16,001 bases of DNA from M3007 sp046299435 (GTDB taxonomy: Bacteria > Bacteroidota > Bacteroidia > Chitinophagales > Saprospiraceae), in contig JBKBIC010000115.1 of NCBI GenBank assembly GCA_046299435.1, positions 1 through 16,001 of the forward strand. Reading direction: 5' to 3'. Position numbers and translations under genes: made by a program. Shown here piece after piece: positions 1 to 5,669 of this stretch (positions are counted from its first letter, which is position 1; each line of letters begins with the position of its first letter). Below the pieces are notes generated by a model. That model was not told the origin of the DNA. It saw only the letters and a program-made list of their open reading frames with translations, and searched no databases.

Positions 1-1
1 C

Positions 2-910
2 GGCCTCAGCCTCGCGGCAGCTGGCCAAGCCCAAGAACAGGCCATTTATTCGCAGTACCACCTGTTCCCCATCCTCGTCAACCCCGGCTACACGGGCTTC
101 GAGAACTACCACCAGTTCGTGATGAACGTCCGCCGCAACTGGACGGGCTTTCCCGGCACACCGCTGACGTACACGCTCATGTACAACGGCCCGCTCAGCG
201 ACAAACTCTCGCTCGGCGGCGGCCTGTACAGCGAAAAAGTGGGTTCGATGAGCACCATGCGCTTCCAGCTGAACTACGCTTTCCGCTTCCAAATCCAGCA
301 AATGAAAATCGGCCTCGGCCTCAGCACGGAATTCCTGAACCGCAGCGTCACGAGCAGCCTGCTCAACCACCCGCTCGTGGATGTTTCCGACGATGCTTTG
401 GAAGATGCCACCGACGGCCAAAAAATATTTGATGCCTCGGTCGGGGTGCACGGCCTGTACGACAATCGTTTCTTCATCAGCCTCGCCATCCCGAACACCA
501 TCCGGGCGCGGCTCGACGAAGCCCCGGTTGAGGAGGAAACGACGGATGGCGCGCTGTTCCAGTACTACATTTTTCAGATGGGCTATATTTTCGCCATGCC
601 CGACCAGAACTTCAAAGTGATTCCTTCGCTCGCGCTCCGCAAAGTCCGCAACGTGCCCTATCAAGTGGATTTCAACGTGCAAGGCCGCTTTTTGGAGGAC
701 AAACTCATCGCGGGCCTCACCTTCCGGCCCAGCGCGGGCGGCGCGGCCTCGTTCCTGCTCGGCACCAAGTACAAGCAGGTGCAGCTGATTTATTCCTACG
801 ACGTGGGCTTCACCCGTTTCCAACAGTACAATGCAGGGTCGCACGAACTCAGCCTCGCGTTCGGCTTCGAGCGCAAGATGAACAAACTCGACCCATCGAA
901 GAGATATTGA
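2..910 (+). CDS. PorP/SprF-family type IX secretion outer membrane protein (5' partial)
   Basis: The frame is open from base 2 to the TGA at 908-910, giving 302 visible residues. The first visible residues look like the end of a signal peptide (GLSLAAAGQAQ), followed by QAIYSQYHLFPILVNPGYTG, which matches the N-terminal signature of the PorP/SprF family (roughly 'QYM.NP...NPAYAG'). The rest alternates short polar and aromatic stretches as expected for an outer membrane beta-barrel and ends in a conserved-looking barrel strand (HELSLAFGFE). The family is usually 300-340 residues, so only a few residues are missing at the window edge. An internal ATG at 119 is not the start, because it would remove the signature. 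In known systems PorP partners PorK/L/M/N, or SprF works with an adjacent SprB-like adhesin. Such a neighbour would lie to the left, outside the window. PorP paralogues are numerous, so the family is secure but the exact role is not. Confidence 0.88.
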   Translation, partial: GLSLAAAGQAQEQAIYSQYHLFPILVNPGYTGFENYHQFVMNVRRNWTGFPGTPLTYTLMYNGPLSDKLSLGGGLYSEKVGSMSTMRFQLNYAFRFQIQQMKIGLGLSTEFLNRSVTSSLLNHPLVDVSDDALEDATDGQKIFDASVGVHGLYDNRFFISLAIPNTIRARLDEAPVEEETTDGALFQYYIFQMGYIFAMPDQNFKVIPSLALRKVRNVPYQVDFNVQGRFLEDKLIAGLTFRPSAGGAASFLLGTKYKQVQLIYSYDVGFTRFQQYNAGSHELSLAFGFERKMNKLDPSKRY

Positions 911-912
911 GG

Positions 913-988
913 GGTTAGTCCGATAGTCGGTTAGTCTTTTAGTCTGATAGCCAATGTGCGGACTAACCGGTTAAAAGACTAACCGACT
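913..988. repeat. Interleaved inverted repeats downstream of the porP-like gene
   Basis: Two sets of complementary arms are interleaved. Positions 913-921 (GGTTAGTCC) pair with 960-968, and 925-941 pair with 972-988 over 17 perfect bases (AGTCGGTTAGTCTTTTA against its reverse complement). The order A-B-A'-B' arises because GGTTAGTC occurs twice on the left and GACTAACC twice on the right. No U-tract follows, so this is not itself a standard terminator. It begins 3 bases after the stop codon. Confidence 0.8.
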
Positions 989-1026
989 CAAAGAGAAGAT
1001 GTCTTTAACAATTGGTTTTTGGGATG

Positions 1027-1059
1027 GCCTCTCTCCGAAAGTCGGAGGGGGGCTTTTTT
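1027..1059 (+). terminator. Intrinsic terminator for the porP-like gene
   Basis: A 12-bp stem pairs 1027-1038 with 1042-1053 (two G-U pairs), has a 3-base loop and is followed by six T (1054-1059). It is oriented for plus-strand transcripts leaving the porP-like gene. Confidence 0.8.
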
Positions 1060-1179
1060 GTTGGCAGAACAATCGGAACGCGGACAACACGGATTGAGGG
1101 CTGCTTTCACGAAAAATCTGTGGAAATCCGCCGCATCCGTCCAATCCGCGTTCCGATTGTTTTCCCCACAAAAAAGCCC
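1050..1179. repeat. Long intergenic inverted repeat with 35-bp arms
   Basis: Positions 1050-1084 pair with 1145-1179 without gaps. There are two mismatches (1062 and 1065) and one G-U pair, and the core AACAATCGGAACGCGGA (1068-1084) is perfect. A further 6-bp pairing, ACGGAT at 1089-1094 with ATCCGT at 1135-1140, lies inside. The outer ends of both arms contain the T-tracts of the two flanking terminators. Confidence 0.85.
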
Positions 1180-1218
1180 GCGCAACGCTCGACATGGAGC
1201 ATTGCGCGGGCTTTTTTT
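1170..1218. terminator. Bidirectional intrinsic terminator
   Basis: A6 at 1170-1175 is followed by a stem pairing 1176-1190 with 1197-1211 (one mismatch, C1186/A1201), a loop at 1191-1196 and T7 at 1212-1218. It works in both directions. On the minus strand it lies 30 bases after the stop of the thioredoxin-fold gene, which it most likely terminates. Confidence 0.88.
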
Positions 1219-1247
1219 CAGGCTCTGCAATCCCTCTTTTTGTCAAA

Positions 1248-2753
1248 TCACCACACCATCAATTTCTGTGTGACCCGCTGGCCGTTGCCTTCAAGGGTGA
1301 GGAAATACGCACCGGTCGGCAGGTTGGCGATGTCCACGAAAGCCGAGCCGTTGCGGCCGCGGGCGGCTTGGGTGTGCAGCGGGCGGCCAGCGAGGTCGCT
1401 CAACGTCCAGTGGCTCGGCTCAAATTGGAGGTTTGCCCAGCGGATTTGCGTCCGCTCGCTCGTGGCCGGGTTGGGCGTGATGTAGAGGGTATTGGGGGCC
1501 ACGAGGCTTTGGTCGGGGGTGGAGGTCGGGATGTTCTCGGCCTTGAACCAATCGGAGCGGATGTCCGTGAACGGCCCGTTTTCGACGAGTACGCTGCCCG
1601 CGAAATCGGTGATTTTGTAGTAGCCGCTGCCCGTGAGGCCGTTGCCGCCGTCGTCAATGATGTGAAATTCATAACAGCCGGGCGCAGGCAGGAAGAAAGT
1701 GTCTTTCACAAACTGGTTGGGGCCGTAGCCGCCCGTCAGGTTGGGGGTGTGGCCGCCGGGCTGAGCCGCCGGGTTGCCGCCGGAGTACAGCACTTGGCCG
1801 TTCGGGCCTCGGAATTCCCAGCGTGTCTCGGAGCCTTGCGCGTCGGAGCGGAGTTCGAATTTCACGCGGTTTTCGTACACAAAACTCTGGGTGGGCAGTG
1901 CGACGATGTTTGCGGAATTGTCGCCGGGGAACTCATCGGCCACGCCATTGACGGCATCAATCGAGATTCCGACATCCGTCAAATCCTGTGTTGGGATGGT
2001 GTATGGGTCGAATTGGACGGTCGCCAAATCAAAGGTGTTGAGGTTGCCCGTCCAGTTTTTGGTTTGCACGGGTGTGCCGTTGACCGAAAGGGTGAGCGCG
2101 GCGGAGGTCATGGGCTGGTTGCCGAGGTTTTGGAACTCGGCTTTGGGTCGCAGCACGCCACCGTCGCAGAAGAAATCGCCGTTCAGCCCGGTGCTGATGC
2201 TCAGGACGCTGCCGTTGTTTTGGCCCGCTGCTTCGGGGCAGTTGTTGTGGAATTGGAGGAATTGGTCGGGGAAAACCTGCCCGATTTCGCGGACGCGGCG
2301 GTTCGGGCAAATGGCGTAAATCGTTGGGTAATAATTGATTGCGTACAGTTGGGCGATGCTCGCGTCGTCAATGATGGGGTATTCCGTGTCCGTGACCCAG
2401 TCGCCTTGCGTGCCGCCGACGCAGCCCGCCGTGCCGTACAGGCAGGCGTTGTTGGTCGAAGCATCGCCTTCCACGAAGAGCACCATGATTTCGTTCGTGC
2501 CGTCTGGGCCCCATTGCGACCAAGCCGCATCAAGTGCGCCGGCGTTGTGGTAAAACCAGCATGGGCCGCACCAAGTGGCGGAAATGTCCATGATGACGGT
2601 CTTGCCTTGCGCGAGGATGTCGTAAAGTTTGTAGGTGTTGCCGTGAATGTCGGTGGCCGTGAAATCGGGCGCGATGGAGCCATCGGCCAGTTGTGCCCGC
2701 AGGCCGTTGGCGAGGCCGAGGCAAAGGAGAACGGGAAGTAGGATTTTTTTCAT
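1248..2753 (-). CDS. Secreted thioredoxin-fold (TlpA-like) protein with T9SS type A sorting domain
   Basis: The protein has 501 residues. The ATG at 2753 was chosen because it directly begins a signal peptide (MKKILLPVLLCLGLANGLRAQ); an in-frame ATG 17 codons upstream adds only an unlikely N-terminal extension. After the signal peptide comes a thioredoxin/peroxiredoxin-like domain (about 25-175) with the redox motif C62-G-P-C65 in a WCGPCW context. The middle (about 180-420) resembles the beta-rich adhesion-like modules common in Bacteroidota exported proteins, here unassigned. The last ~75 residues fit a T9SS C-terminal signal (YITPNPA near the start, LPTGAYFLTL, ending VTQKLMVW). By family knowledge it would be exported by Sec, carried across the outer membrane by T9SS, and processed and anchored or released. 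The CGPC pair suggests disulfide exchange outside the cell; the substrate is unknown. It lies 71 bases after porQ on the same strand. Confidence 0.85.
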   Translation of the reverse strand: MKKILLPVLLCLGLANGLRAQLADGSIAPDFTATDIHGNTYKLYDILAQGKTVIMDISATWCGPCWFYHNAGALDAAWSQWGPDGTNEIMVLFVEGDASTNNACLYGTAGCVGGTQGDWVTDTEYPIIDDASIAQLYAINYYPTIYAICPNRRVREIGQVFPDQFLQFHNNCPEAAGQNNGSVLSISTGLNGDFFCDGGVLRPKAEFQNLGNQPMTSAALTLSVNGTPVQTKNWTGNLNTFDLATVQFDPYTIPTQDLTDVGISIDAVNGVADEFPGDNSANIVALPTQSFVYENRVKFELRSDAQGSETRWEFRGPNGQVLYSGGNPAAQPGGHTPNLTGGYGPNQFVKDTFFLPAPGCYEFHIIDDGGNGLTGSGYYKITDFAGSVLVENGPFTDIRSDWFKAENIPTSTPDQSLVAPNTLYITPNPATSERTQIRWANLQFEPSHWTLSDLAGRPLHTQAARGRNGSAFVDIANLPTGAYFLTLEGNGQRVTQKLMVW

Positions 2754-2793
2754 AACTAATTGATTTAGAAGTAGGAATAAGGAATGAAAAGTG

Positions 2794-2819
2794 GGGCGAG
2801 GCAAAAATTGGCCTCGCCC
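2794..2819 (-). terminator. Hairpin between porQ and the T9SS cargo gene
   Basis: A 9-bp perfect stem pairs 2794-2802 (GGGCGAGGC) with 2811-2819, with an 8-base loop. On the minus strand, the direction of porQ, only a weak T-run follows (ACTTTTC). It may be a leaky terminator or an mRNA-processing hairpin that sets different levels for porQ and the cargo gene. Confidence 0.55.
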
Positions 2820-2824
2820 AGTTT

Positions 2825-3895
2825 TTATCGGAACTCGTTCAGGTTGGTGCTCAGCGAAAAGTGGGTCGTGCCGCCAGCCAAGTGGTACGCCGCGTAGCCA
2901 AAATCCACGCGGAAACGGTTGATTTTCAGCCCCAAACCGCCGGAAAAACCGGCGAGGCTGCGGTAGTTTTTGACCGAGAGCTCGCGTTTGCGGAGGTGGT
3001 TGTAGCCCAGTCGCAGGCGGAAACCCTCGGCTTTGCCCAACAAAAATTCACCGTTGAAGATCAGGTGCCGGAAAAGGTTGTCCACGAACGGGCTGCCTTT
3101 GTCGCTGTTTTGCTCTTCGCCGAAGAGCAGCACGTCGTCGCCAGCGGCGTTGGGGTCGTCGTACCGGATGTCCCAGCGGTGCAGGTGATGGGCGATGACC
3201 GACAAGCGGAAGGGCATGTGTTTCAGGCGTTTGCTGAACCCAAGCTGCACGTCGTAGGGCAGCTCTTCGCGGGTGCCATCGTAGGTGCTGAGTTCGGTGC
3301 CCCGGTTTTTGAGCACCAGCCCGGCGGTGACGCGCTTTGCCGTGTCCACATACATCAGGCCTGCGTCGGCGGCCAGCGCACTGGCCCGGTAGGTGTCGAA
3401 CGTGGAATTGGCGATGTTCAAGTTCAGCCCAAGGGTGAAGCGGTCGGTCAAGCGGCGGCCAGCCCCGACGGTGAGGGCGGTTTCGGCGGCCTTCACTTTT
3501 CCGTTGACGGTGCCCAGCTCGTCGGCGCGTTCGATGTCGCCGTAGTTCATGTACCGAAGCCCGGCGTGGAGGGTCATGCCTGCTTTTTTCAAATGTTTGC
3601 CGTAGGCGAAATACCCGTGCTGGATGTCGGAGAGGTAGAAGTTGTGGTTGAACGTGAGGCGGTTGTCCATCCAGGGGTTCAGCGCGGCGGGATTGGCGTT
3701 TGCAAAGGCGAGGTCGTCGTCTTGCACGGCGATTTGCGCGCCGCCCAACCCGGTGATGCGGGCCGAAGGAGACAGGGAGAGGAACTGGAAAACGTGTTGG
3801 CCGCCCGTGACTTGCCCGAAAATCTGCATCGGGGTGAGCAGGAGGCACAGCGGCCAAAGCAAGGATTTGCCTGAAAATCGTGGAGTGGTTGGCAT
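2825..3895 (-). CDS. porQ: Type IX secretion system protein PorQ
   Basis: The protein has 356 residues. The ATG at 3895 begins a plausible signal peptide (MPTTPRFSGKSLLWPLCLLL, ending near IFGQ). A TAnnTTTG box at 3952-3945 lies between it and the upstream ATG at 4009, so the longer frame is unlikely. The mature N-terminus, FQFLSLSPSARITGLGGAQI then VQDDDLAFANANPAALN, is characteristic of PorQ/PorV-type barrels. The rest has beta-barrel character and ends in an aromatic strand (TTHFSLSTNLNEFR). In Porphyromonas, PorQ is an outer membrane part of the attachment complex with PorU, PorV and PorZ, which removes the sorting domain from cargo and transfers it to A-LPS. No PorU, PorV or PorZ is visible here, but the next gene on this strand encodes a likely T9SS substrate. 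Confidence 0.87.
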   Translation of the reverse strand: MPTTPRFSGKSLLWPLCLLLTPMQIFGQVTGGQHVFQFLSLSPSARITGLGGAQIAVQDDDLAFANANPAALNPWMDNRLTFNHNFYLSDIQHGYFAYGKHLKKAGMTLHAGLRYMNYGDIERADELGTVNGKVKAAETALTVGAGRRLTDRFTLGLNLNIANSTFDTYRASALAADAGLMYVDTAKRVTAGLVLKNRGTELSTYDGTREELPYDVQLGFSKRLKHMPFRLSVIAHHLHRWDIRYDDPNAAGDDVLLFGEEQNSDKGSPFVDNLFRHLIFNGEFLLGKAEGFRLRLGYNHLRKRELSVKNYRSLAGFSGGLGLKINRFRVDFGYAAYHLAGGTTHFSLSTNLNEFR

Positions 3896-3944
3896 ACGTT
3901 TCGGCGGGGATTTTTGTGCGCCCGCGCAGTCCCAGTTGAGGCGA

Positions 3945-3952
3945 CAAATGTA
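3945..3952 (-). promoter_or_regulatory. Predicted -7 box for porQ
   Basis: On the minus strand 3952-3945 reads TACATTTG, an exact match to the Bacteroidota -7 consensus TAnnTTTG. It lies about 50 bases before the porQ ATG, giving a leader of roughly 40 nt. No convincing -33 TTTG was found. Confidence 0.55.
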
Positions 3953-4045
3953 ACCGACGGGCTGCCTGAACGCGCTGTTATTTTCGGCAGCCTTCGGCAA
4001 AACGGGCACAAAACGGCGCGTACCGATGCCGAAGGGATCTTCCTA

Positions 4046-4110
4046 AAAACAAAAACTCCTGCGCCAAACTTGCGTCGGGCAGGAGCGACTAAACATACTA
4101 TGAGAAAACT
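4046..4110 (-). ncRNA. Candidate ~65-nt small RNA or attenuator, copy 1
   Basis: Read on the minus strand from 4110, this starts with AGTTTTCTCATAGTATGTTT (4110-4091). After 5 bases comes a 7-bp hairpin (4085-4079 with 4062-4056), then a U-tract (complement of 4055-4051 and 4049-4045). An exact TAnnTTTG box ends 6 bases before the 20-mer, so transcription would begin at about the first base of the conserved block. The 20-mer is identical in copy 3 while the hairpin stem has a different sequence. This pattern fits a small RNA with a conserved 5' segment and its own terminator, or an attenuator in a longer porQ leader (porQ starts 150 bases downstream). Confidence 0.45.
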
Positions 4111-4116
4111 ACGAGG

Positions 4117-4124
4117 CAAAAATA
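4117..4124 (-). promoter_or_regulatory. Predicted -7 box for candidate small RNA copy 1
   Basis: Minus-strand TATTTTTG (4124-4117) exactly matches TAnnTTTG. Six bases separate it from the conserved 20-mer. Confidence 0.45.
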
Positions 4125-4334
4125 TGTCCATGTGTAATGTCTGCCGGAGGGCAATTAGGTTGAGGCACCAACAGGGTTTTTTACGGTTTTATCCGTTTAG
4201 AAAACGGTTGGCGGAGCCGGACTTTTTAGGTAAAAAAATATGTGCTTGCCGTTGAAAGCCAGTGGTTTTGAAAAATGAAAAAAACTTGGATGAGCTACTT
4301 GGGCCAAACTTGGCACAGGGTTTGAAATATTAAA

Positions 4335-4440
4335 GGCAAATCAAATTCATCCCGTCCTGCCGACATGGGGCATACGAATACCAACAGCAGGGCAGGCTCC
4401 TCGGAGCTTGGTTTGATTGCCGGACGTACTATGAGAAAAT
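4335..4440 (-). ncRNA. Degenerate copy 2 of the repeated small-RNA-like element
   Basis: On the minus strand 4440-4425 reads ATTTTCTCATAGTACG, matching 14 of the first 16 bases of copies 1 and 3. It is followed by a long imperfect fold in which 4421-4412 (GGCAATCAAA) can pair with 4345-4335 with one bulge. The U-run is weak and no -7 box precedes it. It is best read as a decayed or diverged copy. Confidence 0.3.
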
Positions 4441-4462
4441 GGAGGGTGCGGGCGCAACGGGC

Positions 4463-4527
4463 AAAAAAAATCCCTACTGCAAGAAGAGGGGATGCAGTAG
4501 GGAATCAAAACATACTATGAGAAAACT
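4463..4527 (-). ncRNA. Candidate ~65-nt small RNA or attenuator, copy 3
   Basis: On the minus strand 4527-4508 repeats the same 20-mer as copy 1. An 11-bp perfect hairpin follows (4503-4493 with 4481-4471), then eight U (complement of 4470-4463). Upstream, TTTG at 4564-4561 is followed after 21 bases by TATCTTG (4539-4533), one base short of the full -7 consensus, and 5 bases separate it from the 20-mer. No protein gene on this strand lies directly upstream whose 3' end it could terminate. Confidence 0.45.
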
Positions 4528-4532
4528 GTGTG

Positions 4533-4564
4533 CAAGATAAAAGCCCGTTGCGCCCTGCCCCAAA
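4533..4564 (-). promoter_or_regulatory. Predicted promoter for candidate small RNA copy 3
   Basis: Minus-strand TTTG (4564-4561), a 21-base spacer and TATCTTG (4539-4533) resemble the -33 TTTG / -7 TAnnTTTG pair with one T missing in the -7 element. Confidence 0.35.
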
Positions 4565-4678
4565 CGCCATTTACGAAGCGGCAAACCATCCAAAGAAAAC
4601 GGTGCGGACAGCCGAACTATCGGGCTTCGCATCGCAGTTTTAATCCGCAAACCGATTGGTATCCGACATCCCGAAACG

Positions 4679-4714
4679 AACGGCGCGGCTCCCCCGCGCC
4701 GTTTTGTTTTTTTT
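4679..4714 (+). terminator. Orphan plus-strand intrinsic terminator upstream of mlaE
   Basis: A 10-bp perfect stem pairs AACGGCGCGG (4679-4688) with 4694-4703, has a 5-base loop and runs into a T-rich tract (T4, G, T8; 4702-4714). No protein gene lies upstream on this strand in the preceding 780 bases, so it ends an unannotated transcript or attenuates mlaE, whose ATG is 81 bases downstream. Confidence 0.75.
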
Positions 4715-4794
4715 GCCGGCCCCGCCCCGGCGCCCCGCCCATGGGCAGCAATGGGCCGGGGTTTTTTGCCAAAAACTCGAACCTTTGCCGCGTC

Positions 4795-5550
4795 ATGGTC
4801 ATCTCCGAGTACAATTACATCTACCATTTTGGCCGCTACCTGCAAATGATGAAGACGGCGTTCAGCCGCCCGGAAAAGTTCATCATGTACTGGCGCGAAA
4901 CGGCCCGGCAAATGCACGACATCGGTGTCGGGTCGCTCATCATCGTGTGCCTCATCTCGGTCTTCATCGGGGCGGTGGCGGCGGTGCAATTTGCGTATCA
5001 GCTTGACGGTCAGTTGATTCCGCGCTATTACATCGGCTACATCGTGCGCGACTTGGCCTTGATTGAGCTTTCGCCGACCATCACCTGCCTCGTGCTGGCG
5101 GGCAAGGTCGGCTCCAACATGGCCGCCGAAATCGGCGGGATGCGCCAAAAAGAACACATTGACGCGATGGAGGTCATGGGCGTGAACACAGCGGCCTTCC
5201 TCATCACCCCGAAAGTCGTGGCCGCGCTTTTTGTCATCCCGATTTTGGTCATCTACTCGGCTTTCGTGGCCATCCTCGGCGGCTATCTCGCCAGCGTCCC
5301 GACGGGCCTCATCACCTACGACGAATATTATCAGGGCCTCATGTCCTTTTTCGCGCCGTACAACGTGTTCATGATGCTGGTCAAAGCCTTCGTGTTTGCC
5401 TTCATCCTGACCACCGTTTCCTGTTATCAGGGCTATTACGTCACGGGCGGCAGCATCGAGTTGGGCAAGGCCAGCACCCGCGCGGTGGTGTTCAGCGACA
5501 TCCTGATTTTGCTGGCAGATTATTTGATTGCCGTGCTGCTGACGGGATGA
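4795..5550 (+). CDS. mlaE: MlaE/YrbE-family ABC transporter permease
   Basis: The protein has 251 residues, normal for the family (about 245-260). The ATG at 4795 was chosen because the residues before it are low-complexity and lie over the terminator at 4679-4714; AACCTTTG at 4780-4787 is one base off the -7 consensus. Family marks are an N-terminal amphipathic stretch, then membrane segments at about 43-65, 85-105, 140-170 and 195-250. There is a central block with ELSPTITCLVLAGKVGSNMA then EIGGMRQKEHIDAMEVMGVN, the most conserved part of MlaE, and a C-terminal ADYLIAVLLTG. In E. coli MlaE works with the ATPase MlaF and the MCE protein MlaD to move phospholipids between the membranes. Neither partner is present here: the next gene is a DNA methyltransferase. 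In many Bacteroidota an MlaF gene follows directly, so the arrangement is slightly unusual. Confidence 0.9.
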   Translation: MVISEYNYIYHFGRYLQMMKTAFSRPEKFIMYWRETARQMHDIGVGSLIIVCLISVFIGAVAAVQFAYQLDGQLIPRYYIGYIVRDLALIELSPTITCLVLAGKVGSNMAAEIGGMRQKEHIDAMEVMGVNTAAFLITPKVVAALFVIPILVIYSAFVAILGGYLASVPTGLITYDEYYQGLMSFFAPYNVFMMLVKAFVFAFILTTVSCYQGYYVTGGSIELGKASTRAVVFSDILILLADYLIAVLLTG

Positions 5551-5563
5551 GCGGTGCTTGTTT

Positions 5564-5642
5564 GCCCACAGATAAATCTGTGGGCCGAACATGAAAAATC
5601 CGGCGGATTTTCTTTTCCCAGCCCACAGATTCATCTGTGGGC
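5564..5642. repeat. Twin 22-base hairpins flanking a third hairpin
   Basis: GCCCACAGAT-AA-ATCTGTGGGC (5564-5585) and GCCCACAGAT-TC-ATCTGTGGGC (5621-5642) are two palindromes with identical 10-bp stems and different 2-base loops. Between them 5595-5601 (AAAATCC) pairs with 5605-5611. Because all four arms are alike, the two palindromes can also pair with each other. They fill most of the gap between the mlaE stop and the methyltransferase start. Confidence 0.9.
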
Positions 5643-5669
5643 AAAAGGTTCCAACCCATTGATTTTCAA

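Noticed and set aside
1194..2741. 515-residue plus-strand frame
   Set aside because: Antisense shadow of the thioredoxin-fold T9SS cargo gene, which has a signal peptide, CGPC motif and sorting domain.
2754..2804. Upstream in-frame start adding 17 residues to the T9SS cargo protein
   Set aside because: The extension would precede an ideal signal peptide and its start lies in the loop of the porQ-downstream hairpin.
4100..4255. Short plus-strand frame beginning MRKLRGKNMSMCNVC, starting inside the repeated 20-mer
   Set aside because: The other two copies of the repeat give unrelated frames that stop after 7 or about 30 codons, so coding is not what is conserved; the minus-strand RNA reading explains the block better.
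4474..5634. 386-residue minus-strand frame
   Set aside because: It is the antisense of the mlaE permease gene; its His/Asp/Arg-rich composition is typical of a shadow frame in GC-rich DNA.
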